Source: Theobroma cacao (Eukaryota > Streptophyta > Magnoliopsida > Malvales > Malvaceae). Taken from it: a stretch of 64,000 nucleotides of DNA. This document shows positions 1 to 10,700 of this stretch, piece by piece. Both the position numbers and the translations under genes were made by a program. Within the stretch, counting starts at the first letter, position 1. Every line of letters begins with the position of its first letter. The DNA lies in NCBI RefSeq assembly GCF_000208745.1, contig NC_030853.1, forward strand, positions 18,669,986 to 18,733,985. The letters are read 5' to 3'. Below the pieces are notes generated by a model. That model saw nothing but the letters and a program-made list of their open reading frames with translations, had not been told where the DNA came from and made no database searches.

Positions 1-650
1 AGCTTGACACATGGCATGTTTCCATTGGTCCATGTGTAATACTTATCCATTAAGCAATCTCTCTCCACCACATAAAATGTTTCAATTATCCACAATGTAA
101 AATGTTAATGGCTGAAATCCATGGGCATGACAAGTGTTAGGTGGTGTAAAATTTCAAAATTCCAACTTTGCCCCTGTAAACTCGTAAAATTACCGTTTTG
201 CCCTTAAGACTCCAAAAATGTCAGAATTTAAATTTTTCACCTCTTAAACTCAAATCATACTCTAATGAGTCAAATGTGATCAAAATCGTTTCTAAAAATT
301 TTCATTTTGTCCTCGGGTGACAAAATTATCATTTTGCCCTTAGAACATGAAAATTTCAAATTGACTCCAATTCAGCCTTCGAACTTCAAATCATCATTTT
401 AAGTCATTCTAGGGTTTTAAAATTCTCAATTTCATCTTAAAATCTCTATTTAAACTAGTTCGAGGCTTAATTCAACTTAATAGTACCATTTGGTACAATA
501 TCGACTTTTGACAATTTTTCGGGGCTTTCCAAATATGCAAGCATATTGTCAATCACATGAAGGATACGGCAAGTACTTTGTAAGGTCGGACTTGACAGAA
601 TGAACTAAAATGTTACAATTTTAAGTAAATGGACTGAATAAAAAAAAAAA
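1..650. repeat. Probable degenerate repeat, LTR-like
   Basis: I see no coding potential here. Short related phrases recur (a tract ending in ttttgccctta near 187-207 and again near 320-341, and actttgcccctg near 165), the texture often seen in LTRs of dicot Gypsy elements. No terminus, primer site or target duplication is visible, so the class is a guess. A poly(A) run lies at about 640-652. Confidence 0.3.
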
Positions 651-1497
651 AAGCCCTAATACAAGGACTTCCAAAGTATTTTGGACCGCAACTGCCTCAT
701 GTTGCCGCTCTCCCCCGCCCTTGACTAGTTTCCTGCCAATTCTCGTCTAATCCCCCTTCTAGTGTCACACAAAGATACCTTTTCCTTGGTTCAGCTGTAC
801 TACTTAATTCTCTATGTAGAATATGCGAGGAAAGCTTTGTGTAGGTCACCTTTTATAATTAATTAGTGATGATATGTTTCTGAATAGCTTCAGTAATGTC
901 CTTGGTCGTTTATGTATAGTGTGTTTGCTGTCAATAAATAGGGATGGACCCAAAACTTATTGTTCTCTAGAATAAACTTTAAGGCCTGAGTCCTGTACTG
1001 TCAAGCCTTCGTAATTTCAGAATGTCTTTTTTTTTTTTTAACTAAGGCAAACGAGCCTGATATTCATTAACTGAAGTATGTGTACAATGGAAAGCTTTAA
1101 AAACAAAGTTCAAACATAGCTTTTACACCGCAAAACTCTATCTCATAAAGCGACCTAAACATCAATTCAAAACATGCATTAGGTGCATAAGTGACATTAA
1201 CGAAGACAATAACTGTCAAAATACAAAAACAGTGAGGCATGGGTATTTGACTGATGACAAGGCTTGCAGGGTCTTCCATGTAAGTCTTAATTTAGAATGT
1301 TATATATATTTCCTCATGCAATCAAAAGAAAAATGGTCATGGAAATAAAAATTGTTCTATGTTCTATATATTTCCTCCATTGTCAAATGTCAAGCAACTG
1401 CTCAACAAAGCAGTTAATTAATACGCATCCGGAACACAGCTGTTTAATTAATCTTAAACTAAGGGTAGAGGGTTGTTTTCTGGAATCATATTCATGA
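651..1497. other. No recognisable feature
   Basis: AT-rich sequence with a poly(T) tract near 1027-1039. The short open frames here have no recognisable family and look like chance. Confidence 0.5.
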
Positions 1498-1641
1498 TCA
1501 AGCTTTGTAGCAGACCATCCTTTCCTGTTCATGATCAAGGAAGAGACACCTGCGGTTGTGTTCTTCGTTGGAGCTGTGCTCACTATTGGAATCTTGAATT
1601 CAAACAAGGATTATGGTGTAATATTGATAATAAATAAATAA
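1498..1641 (+). pseudogene. Orphan serpin C-terminal fragment
   Basis: The plus frame reads SSFVADHPFLFMIKEE followed by AVVFFVGAVLTIG and stops at 1639-1641. The FVADHPFLF-I-(R/K)-(E/D) block followed by a V-x-F-x-G strand is the signature of the C-terminal end of plant serpins, downstream of the reactive-centre loop. Nothing upstream encodes the rest of the roughly 390-residue inhibitor, and the tail after GAVLTIG does not follow the family. I infer a gene fragment left by duplication or transposition, not a working protease inhibitor. Confidence 0.68.
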
Positions 1642-2254
1642 ATAAAGCTATTACTTTGCTATGATGGTTTCTTAAATAAGTATATGATCATTAATTTGTT
1701 CTTCCATAAAACTTCTTTTGTAATCCCATTCCAATGCCATCATCAGAGGACCCAGGTTGAAATAAGTGGTGTCATCAGACCTGAAATACCAAAATTCCTA
1801 CTAATTATACTACTTACGTTAGCGTTTACTTTTTTTCATGAAAGATATGTTAGAGTTTTATTTAATTAATAATGCTAATAAATTTACTAATTATTATTAT
1901 TTTAATATGATACCACTCAAAAAAATTTATAATCTGTCCTAACTATAATGCATCCTTTCACAAGGCATAGATAACTTGGTGGCATCCTATCCATTCTTCA
2001 CAACTATTAATGGATATTCATAGCTATGCAGCGTTAATTACATGGTCATATTTTGAGAAAAAAAAATTACATGGACGTGTACTACATTAGGAACTTCTGA
2101 CCTGCTAAACTAGCATCTTATGCTATATCTAAAATTACTAGTTCAATAAAAAATTAATACTATTTTATTTGAATAGTAATAATAATCAATTAGTAGCTAG
2201 GCACATTGCTAAAAGTTGTTTGGTTAGAAGGAAGATAACTATCAGCTTTATCAT
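1642..2254. other. Intergenic, no feature seen
   Basis: Very AT-rich. It probably holds the 3' untranslated region and terminator of the minus-strand kinase gene at its right edge. No other gene, repeat or structure was recognised. Confidence 0.45.
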
Positions 2255-3169
2255 TCATGGTGAAGAGGCTTTGTTCGAGATGGCAACGGAGGGGCGGTCT
2301 GGAAGGACAAAAGGATGACTTAGCAGCATATCAGCAGTCCACCTTTCACTAGGATCCCTTACAAAACACTTGCTTAAGAAATCTTGTCCTGTGCTTGACA
2401 TGTTTTCGGATATTTTTGGCGAATACCTCCTAGATCCGAGCTGGATTGCCAAATCCGTCAGATCCTCATATTCCCATGGTAGTTTTCCAGTAACCATCTG
2501 AAGAACAATGCACCCTAGCGACCATATATCCATTGAAGCACTGATTTTCTTATAATTAATACCTTCTGGTGGCATGTAAACTGCTGTACCTGGAAATTTC
2601 AGCATCCAAGGATCGACCCCTGGCTCATCGACTCTTTCTCCAGGTTGCTCAGCCAGGCCAAAATCAGCAATCTTTAGACTGCTAACTGAACCATACTCAT
2701 CAGAAGGATATACAAGAACATTTCCAGGCTTGAGATCACAATGAACGTAGCCTCTCTCATGAATATCACGAACCCCTTCAACCAGAATTCTTGCGTAGCA
2801 CCTCGCATCACATTCCGGAACCTTGCCCCCATATTTATTGTTTATCAAATCCAGAAGACTACCACCAGGAGCATATTCAAGAAACAAGTTGTAAACCACC
2901 GCCCCTTGCTCACAGCTCAACATATCACCGTAGCATTGAACAATATTACGGCAAGGAAAGAATCTCTTAAGGATTTTTTGTTCCTTTTGAAGTGAAGAAG
3001 AAAGTTGGTAAAGACAAGATTTCATCGCAAAAACTTGATCATCAGAAACGGAGTTTGTAGGTTTCACCAAGTGAACAATTGCAAACGAACCCTTGCCAAG
3101 AGTCTTAAGTTTGGTCCACTCCATGGATAAATGATTCGTTGCTACTCCTTTTACCACAGCGGAATCCAT
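2255..3169 (-). CDS. MAPKKK-type serine/threonine protein kinase
   Basis: This intronless gene encodes a 304-residue kinase that is almost only a catalytic domain. Seen: glycine loop GKGSFAIV (residues 25-32), ATP-anchoring Lys50 (FAMKSC), a candidate alpha-C Glu63, catalytic loop HCDLKPGN (143-150), DFG motif from Asp169, activation-segment end GTAVYMPPE, DIWSLGC, and a final RWTADMLLSHPF block. The last block and the compact size fit the plant MEKK-like MAPKKK17/18/20 group, which acts at the top of stress MAP-kinase cascades; the exact subgroup is inference. The open frame runs 84 codons further upstream, but a TATA box sits about 40 nt before the Met at 3169, so I chose that start. Met16 is a possible alternative. 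The usual APE reads PPE. Confidence 0.88.
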   Translation of the reverse strand: MDSAVVKGVATNHLSMEWTKLKTLGKGSFAIVHLVKPTNSVSDDQVFAMKSCLYQLSSSLQKEQKILKRFFPCRNIVQCYGDMLSCEQGAVVYNLFLEYAPGGSLLDLINNKYGGKVPECDARCYARILVEGVRDIHERGYVHCDLKPGNVLVYPSDEYGSVSSLKIADFGLAEQPGERVDEPGVDPWMLKFPGTAVYMPPEGINYKKISASMDIWSLGCIVLQMVTGKLPWEYEDLTDLAIQLGSRRYSPKISENMSSTGQDFLSKCFVRDPSERWTADMLLSHPFVLPDRPSVAISNKASSP

Positions 3170-3208
3170 ATAGACATATAGTTGTTGATGAAAGTTCGTT
3201 TGATATAG

Positions 3209-3217
3209 ATATTTATA
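3209..3217 (-). promoter_or_regulatory. TATA box of the kinase gene
   Basis: On the minus strand TATAAATAT lies about 40 nt upstream of the ATG at 3169. This predicts a very short 5' leader and argues against the longer upstream open frame being translated. Confidence 0.6.
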
Positions 3218-3636
3218 CCTTCCGGTTCCGCAAGGAGTGTAGTGTGTGTCGGTTTTCACTTCTCCTAATTCCACCTGAGTTTTGATAATTAAGATTTGTG
3301 CTGTCAACTTGTCATTGGCCAATTTATGTACGTGGTGGATTGATACTCTTGCTGCCAGGTAGTACTTTTGCGCGTTAGTTTTTGGACTTAAAAGGGTATT
3401 TGTTGAACATTTGAAAAGCAAGAGTAGGAAGTTTGATGAGTATATTCAATAGATTTGTTTCTTTGTTGAAAGCTAAATTCTGGGAATGATAGATCATGGA
3501 TTTAGGTCGCCGTTGATTCAGATTATTACGATGCCTTTGATGTTTCCAGGATTCTTGCATAGTGCAATCTGCTATATATGTAAATTATGTTCTACTTATA
3601 TCATATGCTAGACAGCAGGTTCTCCACAAATTCCTT

Positions 3637-3942
3637 TTCACCAATTATTTACCAGATTCAGCTTTTCCGGAGGCTCTTTTCCTCTACATGGTTATCAATA
3701 TTTTTTTTTTTTTTGTCCCCATATTCTTGCAATTGCAGAGACTATATGAATTGGGAGCTAGGAAGATAATAATGCTCGAAATCACCCCACATTTCACGAG
3801 AAAATATGAACTCAGTGGAATATGTCCGGAGGAAACGAACCAAATTGTCTCATTTTTTAATAGCAAGCTTCATGCACTGCTGAAGAATTTAGCATCTACT
3901 CTTCGGGGCTGGATATTCATTAGGTTACGATTTCATTACTAA
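3637..3942 (+). pseudogene. GDSL esterase/lipase fragment
   Basis: The plus strand reads TNYLPDSAFPEALFLYM, then what looks like an intron (GT at 3691, AG at 3737-3738), then LQRLYELGARKIIMLEITP and EETNQIVSFFNSKLHALL. The block L-x-x-LY-x-LGARK is highly typical of plant GDSL lipases, and the intron just before it is at a usual position. The catalytic N-terminal GDS block and the C-terminal D-x-x-H block are absent. The cysteine/proline segment after LEITP is also changed. I infer a truncated, non-functional fragment. Confidence 0.66.
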
Positions 3943-5927
3943 TCCTTCAAATATTATAAGTTTTAAAAATATTTAACAATTAGCTTATACGTTGATCGGT
4001 AGAGTTTTTAATTCTCAAAACGAGATTAGAAGATTGTCAATTCTCATTAAACTACATTTAAGGATGTCATTAATAAATTAATATAACAGCAAAATTAAAA
4101 TTGCAGGGAGGGCGGGGGCCCCACTAGCCCACCTCCCCTCCGCTTTTGTTAAGTAAAAAGCCAATGCAGAACAATTAGTTGAGTAGAATATCATGAATGT
4201 TACATCAATAAAAGATCAGATAAATTTTTTAATTATAAATAAAAGTTTTTACTCACTTAATAGGGTTTATATTATGCATATTAAGATTATAATTGAGCTA
4301 AGCATCAAGGAACATGTATCTAAAAAATAATATTCGTAATATTAACATCAAGTCTACTGATTTTAAGCCCATAACACCATGCTGCAAACCAAATGAACAT
4401 TTTTCCTAAGATGATTATCATAATACTGAAACAGAGAATTCAATAGCAGCATCCCTTCGTTTCAACGATACAAGCATTTTTTAGTCCTACTAGCCTTTGG
4501 GAGCTCTTACAAAGTTGAAAACTATGTGTAAATTACATATGGCACAGATTTATTCTTCCAACAGACACTAAATGTTTCATTCTCGACTCAAACCAATAAT
4601 TGATTCTTTTTCTTACTTTCATTCCCATAAAGTAATTTTTAGAGATATAAGTTAAATTTATATATGTGGAAACGTCACTTGAATCTAAAACTTTAAACTA
4701 AAATTACAAATAATAGAGATTTTTCTATTGGGATGGGGGATTAGCAATAAATCAAAATCTTGAGTCTAGATAATTAATTGTTTAGTGTAGATGTCACTGT
4801 TCATTGTTGGTGCTTAGATTCCTAAGTTGAGTATTAAATTATTATTATTATGTTCAAGTATGTGATGTATCTAAGCCTCTATATAAAGGGGTTGTGATCA
4901 TTAATTGAGTGTATTGGTTGTTTGAAGATAATCTCTCCGAAGGAGCTCTGTGTGGCTTAGCTACACATCTCTCCTTGATTGAGGGTAATAAGGGAAAGGA
5001 AGAATGATTTTGCTTTAACTTTTTAAATAAGATATTAATTTGGGACAATTAAAAGTATACAAACAAAATTGGGTTACTTGCTCAAGCCCTTAGGCTCGAT
5101 CTGACTCAATTTGAGCTTGGACAGATTATTAAGTTTGAGTTTGACTCTCGTCGATCTAAATATATTATTTTATTAATAAATAATATATTAAATTTAATTT
5201 TTTTAAAAAAAAGTTAAAATTTGAAATTGGGATATTTGTAATTTCAATTAGTCCTAATTTCAGTTGCGCTTTGACTTATGCGTGTCTTAATGTCTCCGAA
5301 ATCAAAACCAAACTCAATATATATGGAAAGGGAGTCAGGTAGATTATTCTTATATAGTCCCGATTAAATGGAATTGGGCTTTGTTCAGCCCATATATATG
5401 ATCAAAGCTTTGAGAAAGCATCGATGCCAACAAACCATGAGGATTGGAAAGCTCTTTGATGAGTATACATTCAAGACCTCTGGCATAGAGCTAGCAATAG
5501 TGTTGATTACGTGGTTCGAGGTTAAACAAGTATATTCGAGAATGAACATGGTTAATTGATAAATAGTAGATCCATATGTCTTCACCATATGATGTATACA
5601 TACCACATAAGCAAAAGAACATGGTTACATCCTTAATTTGGTAGCAACTACATATCATTTCTAAAGTGAAAAACATTACTTATCAAGGCACACTTAATGT
5701 ACAAAGCTTGTGTTCCTATATGTAAACTACTTGTTAGAAAACCAAACCACTTTTTCTCGTTCCTATGCATGCCTTTAGGGCCAACCCCAAAAACAAAAAC
5801 AGAAACCCTACAAACAGAAATTATACCCCTCCCATATAAAGGTTAAGTGACTTCACTTTATAGTGATGAGGGCAAAATTGTGAGCCTAAACCAGTAGTAA
5901 ACCCAGCCAGGGTTTCAAAAGAAACAC
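3943..5927. other. Intergenic, no gene recognised
   Basis: AT-rich sequence. An inverted repeat with 12-bp arms (aatatattattt and its complement) lies at about 5158-5189. The open frames near 4854-5048 and 5368-5676 have no family signature. The right end probably contains the 3' UTR of the RGF locus. Confidence 0.4.
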
Positions 5928-6626
5928 TCAATGCTTTGGTACATTATTGTTGATTGGAGGCTTACGACGAGGCCTGTCGCATCCTTTGTAATCCTTATGC
6001 ATCAAGTTTACAATCTCTTTAGCTGCCTCGAGAAGCCTTTTTGATTCAATTCTGTTACCAATGACAGGAGGCTTTTGGGAGACTGGTTTGTCAGACCTTG
6101 AAGGACTCTCCAAGCTGGCTTTAGGTGGCACTGCCTTGGACTCTTCAAACAGCATTGAGTTTGGAAGATAGAGTGGCTGATCACTCCTAGGAATTCCCGA
6201 GCCAGAAAAATTCCTTGTCTTTGGTTCCAACTTGTTGATACCAGTTACCTGGTTTTGAACATAAAGTAATGCTAATAGGTTATTGGAAACAATCAAACAT
6301 TTATTACTAGAGTGACCAATTGTATGTGAACGCTACTTTCTTGCCTGCGCATCCATATATGAAAGCAAATATATAGCACAACCCAACCCATATTATAGGT
6401 TATGCTAATAAGTGTCCTAAAACAATCTTTTAGGTTAATTAAGATATTATTTATTATACTATTTTTATATTAAATGTAATAGATGAAAACTCAAGTGATG
6501 ATATATGCATTAGAATAAGATATTAATACTTAATACAGTAATTTTAAAGAGGATCCGTAAAGGACTCGTTGGTTAAACCTTTTTAACTTTATTGATTGAG
6601 ATACAAGAAAAATAGTAGGCATGCTT

Positions 6627-6667
<41 letters not shown>

Positions 6668-6730
6668 CCTGATTATTTGCTTGATCTTCAAATTTCCCAA
6701 TGGACTTAATTTCAGCATCATTGTTCTCCC
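5928..6730 (-). CDS. Second (alternative) RGF/GLV peptide cassette
   Basis: Two exons: 6669-6730 (62 nt) and 5928-6248 (106 codons plus stop). They are bounded by acceptor tgcag/GGG, donor CAG/gt, acceptor ccag/GTA and a TGA stop. The last exon ends in KEIVNLMHKDYKGC, then RPRRKPPINN and NNVPKH, the tail expected of a root meristem growth factor (GOLVEN/CLEL) precursor: an Asp-Tyr for tyrosine sulfation, then a basic K/R-PP-x-(H/N)-N end. I find no signal-peptide exon between 6731 and 7031. The first exon begins in exactly the phase left by the signal exon at 7559-7646, so I infer it is alternatively spliced to that exon, giving a 156-residue precursor. The 420-nt intron carries a long microsatellite at the donor. 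Confidence 0.68.
6627..6667. repeat. (TG)11(AG)9.5 compound microsatellite
   Basis: A TG run at 6627-6648 is directly followed by an AG run at 6649-6667. On the minus strand the repeat forms the first nucleotides of the intron after the second-cassette exon at 6669, so the 5' splice site reads CAG/gtctctct rather than the GTAAGT type. Confidence 0.92.
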
Positions 6731-7031
6731 CTGCATTCAAAAGACAATATCTATGATGAATATTGCTTAATTGACACTACAAATTTCAGTTTCAACCGTT
6801 GAATGAACATGTTAAAATGCAATCTAAGATGTAACATTTCATTTAAATCAGGAGCATTTCAAGCAGCATTATAAGCTAAAAATCGCTTTTATAAACAACA
6901 AAAATTTGTCCGTTACATACAAGCTATGATATTCACACATCCTTTTCCTAACATCTACCAAGCCTAGCTAGCTATATATAACTGTTGACAAAAGGGATCT
7001 GAAAGGGTGTTTTTCTTTTAGTGACTTTCAC

Positions 7032-7646
7032 TCAGTTATGCTTGGGAGGGTGACGTTTAGGCCCACGATAATCAGCACCAAAAGCTACAAAATGAGCTGT
7101 TTCAACCTTAGGAGTACTACTTCCATCCCAAGATTTACATTTCACATTAAAAGCTCCCTTTTCTTCAAAATCACATTTTCCATCAGAGCGGTTTGCACCT
7201 GAATTCTTTGAAGCCCCTCCATCGGACCCTTGTTTTTCTGCAATCTCTTTTCTCACCACTTCATGCCCTCCCATTCTCCTTCCTCCAAAATACCCACCAA
7301 GAAATTCCTGCGTAGGAATGGATGCATGCATGACATGAGCAACCAAAACTTGAAAAGATAGCAAATATGCAACAAAACAAATTAACAGCAGCACCAACCT
7401 TTTGAGCCGATACAACAGTTCCTTCACTTGCCACAAGCCTTTCTCCAATTGTTTCCCCACCTGCAAGGAGAATTCAAGCAACAGATAATCTCAGCCGATA
7501 GTAATTAGAGGATCACTTTGAGCAAAATTAATGGAAATATATAGTTACCAGTTACTACCTTGCTGACCATGCACTGAGCAGCTATTAAGCGCATGCATAA
7601 CGAAGAGAAGACCAAATACTAAGACTGTGAACCTTATCTGCAACAT
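7032..7646 (-). CDS. Root meristem growth factor (RGF/GLV/CLEL) precursor
   Basis: Three exons read cleanly: 7559-7646, 7399-7460 and 7032-7307, with GT/AG borders and matched phases (1, then 0). They encode 141 residues. Exon 1 is a signal peptide (MLQIRFTVLVFGLLF onward). The middle is variable and hydrophilic. The precursor ends exactly in DYRGPKRHPPKHN and a stop. That 13-residue tail matches the RGF/GOLVEN pattern: Asp-Tyr for sulfation by TPST, a hydroxylatable PP, and a C-terminal HN. Family knowledge: these secreted peptides act through RGFR/RGI receptor kinases to maintain root meristem, gravitropism and lateral-root spacing. A TATA box lies about 80 nt upstream of the ATG. A second cassette follows downstream at 5928-6730. 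Confidence 0.88.
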
Positions 7647-7727
7647 CTTTGTGATTCTTCCTTTACTTCGAGTGTGTTTTTTGCTTAACAACTTGAAAGA
7701 GAGGAAATCTGCAGAGCAAGTAAGGGG

Positions 7728-7734
7728 TTTTATA
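7728..7734 (-). promoter_or_regulatory. TATA box of the RGF locus
   Basis: TATAAAA on the minus strand, about 82 nt upstream of the ATG at 7646. This predicts a 5' leader of about 50 nt and supports exon 1 at 7559-7646 as the true first coding exon. Confidence 0.6.
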
Positions 7735-7739
7735 GAGGG

Positions 7740-10700
7740 TTCAAACCCAAGTCAGAGCTAGGGTTCCGACACCTGCCTACTTAAAATATTGTTTCTGTGT
7801 AAATGCAGTGCTTAGGAAAACTCACCAATTAAAAATTAACTACATCAGCAGATATTCAATTTAAAAATGAAAAAAAAAAAAGTAATATTCTTTTCTTCAA
7901 AGTTTGAATTTGGTTTAAGGGTTGGACTGATCAGCCACAGTCGGGGACAAGAGTGTACCATAGTATCTGGATTGGAAATATTTATTTTGTCCCTCTTTGC
8001 CTCTGCGCATGCAACGAGGAGCAAGATGTAAGGTGATTACATTCTATATATTCTCCGATTTAGAATTAATATGTTGAATGCCTAACAACTTAACTTATGG
8101 TACACGAATTTTCCACTTTATTTTAATGGATCATATTACATTTTTGAAATATTTTATTACTTATAAAGATATAACACTTAAAATTTCAAAATTAATATAA
8201 AAAATCAAAAACATAACAAATAACATATGTGATACACTTATTCGTATTCAAGACACTTTATTTTGAATTTATTTAAATCAATATTTTACAAAATTAAAAT
8301 AACAAATTGTTTGAAAATAAAACAAATCAAATAGGTCACTGAACCAAAGAACGAATATGTTTTTTAAAATCGTACCTAAACTTAAGAGTTTAAGCTATTA
8401 GATTACGCATCCACAATTATATATGTAGAAGACATGTATCTAACTCCTTTAATCTTGTTTGTGAAGTATAAAAATTTTATTGTTAAAGATAAATTTCCAA
8501 AATATAAAATTGTTTCTTTTACTAGTTTTTCTTCTCAATGTAAGATGTTTGCAACATTAATTTCACATTTTCACATGTACCCGAACATAAGCTCACATAA
8601 GACTCTTAATTAATTACCTTAAACAAGAGCTAGGGGTTTACGCACAATGTCATGGAAATCAGAAAAATTATTTGCAGGACCACAAAGCCTTTGCAGGTAT
8701 ATAGGAGCTTTTCCTTTTTGTGAGTTTGAATAAGAGCTTTTGAATTTTAGAAAAGACAAGGGACTGGCTTGAGTCTATTTGGCAAGACTCTATACAGTAT
8801 TCAAGATGCTCTAAAACTTTGACTCTTCAAAGAAGTTAATCGATTGATTCATGGCAAGACTAGGATTTTCTGCCATTTTTCAATACAAACCGGTATGATT
8901 TGGCCTATAATCTTCATTCTGATCATGCTTCTACGCTGAAGCAAGTCATTGAATAATCAGTACATTAGCTGGTATTTCTAAAATATTTAAACGAGCTAAA
9001 TGATTAGACAAAAGGGTCAGAACTTGCAAAAGGTCCGAGTCAGAGATTCAGTCTTCTGCTTATTAAAATATGACATACAAAAAGGAAGAATGGGATAAAA
9101 TAATTCTGTCTTCCCTAGGATACCTATGGTATCCATAGCTAGGCACATTTCTCTTCCTTAAATATTTTTCTTTTCTTTAACAAAATTTTCATTTCAAAGG
9201 CGTGCTACTTTCTGCTTATAGAATATATTGTTATACATAGATGATTATGCTCTGAAATAGATAATGGAAGACACCTTTTTCTATTAGAGCCGTTGGCCCT
9301 ACCCATTCTGGCAACCTATTAGGATCTATAGAACTGGAGATCGAGATATGTCAGGCAAAAGGCATTGGCGATTACAAATGCTTAACATATGTATACAGGA
9401 CTTGTTTTCAGAGCTAGTATGCATTTGCTACACCAGAGTTTGTAGGAAAGAAGGAAAATTTCGGATTCAATATGTGAGCTGCATCAAATTTCCAAATGGC
9501 TTACTAGTCTTGAGAGAATACCATTTTTCATCGACCTTCTAATTTTCCTTCCTCCCTACAAAATGTAGCCTTATAGTGTTTATGGCCAAAAATCAAATTG
9601 TTCGAATACCATAGACCTTACCTAATAGTAATTATCTTCATTTTCTCCTTGTACCTTTCATATATATCCAAAGAAATTTAAATACTAGAGTGATATCGAC
9701 TTATTAAACAAAACCATGTACAAGAAACAGTACTTTGTTTGGTTAGCAAGAAGTTCCAATAGATGGAAGAGGGAGGAGGGGTGAAAAATAGCAATTAAGC
9801 AAGGGCAAAGCAAATGAAGCATGCTTCCCAAAGAAGCATGAGAATGCATAAAATCAAGAGTTTGAGGTAACATGGGCGCAAGTGATTATTGCATAGAGTT
9901 ACTAAAGCATATCATCTTTAATTTAACCATGCATATATAAATTTGAGCATATAATTAATAAACTAATATATAAAGGCCAGTGTTAACAGTTTAGAACACG
10001 AGGGCGTGTCCTCCAATTTGATGCTTGTGGTCACCTGATCTTGAAAACAGTGTGTGACCTTAATTACCCAAGTCGGTTCCCTTGTTAATTAGTTCTCCCA
10101 AATTAAAGCAAATGAACCAAAATTAATCGACACCCACGAACACCACGGTTAACATTTCCCCAATTATCAAACCCCATTGAGGCAAACTTGCATGTTTTGG
10201 TCCTTCAAAATTTATAATTAATATATATATAAAAGATACTTCTGAAACCCCCAATACAATAGCTATTTTCATATATTTGTTTTTCCTTTAATGAGAAAGA
10301 AAGATGCACTCCTTAGTTTTGTTGCCTCCAAAATGAAGTCAAAGAAATGAAGTTACATGAGCCAAATTACATGAAGCAATAAATATTCCCCCATGCATAT
10401 GCAAAATCATGATTATTTCTCCATAGTTTTCCATAGCTTCATCCTTATCTTGGGATCGAATATACTATCTTTTGTTGCAAAAACGTAATTAAAATCATCA
10501 TAATGACTCCTGCCATAAATATATTCATCTGATTCAACAAGCTTTGACCTCATAAATATTCCTTTCATTTTATCTGATATCTCTTTTGAGGATAATTATC
10601 TCTGATCTTTTATGCCTTTGGCTTAATTAGCATGTTGAAATTAAGCCAGCGGTATTCAAGAACCAAAACCAGCAGCTCCATTATTAATCACAAAAGTTAA

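Noticed and set aside
3170..3421. N-terminal 84-codon extension of the kinase open frame
   Set aside because: A TATA box lies within it about 40 nt before the Met at 3169, and the extension has no kinase-family similarity.
6974..6982. TATATATAA as a separate promoter for the second RGF cassette
   Set aside because: The first ATGs after it give MLGKGCVNIIACM and other short frames without a signal peptide or a usable donor. I kept it only as the alternative to shared exon 1.
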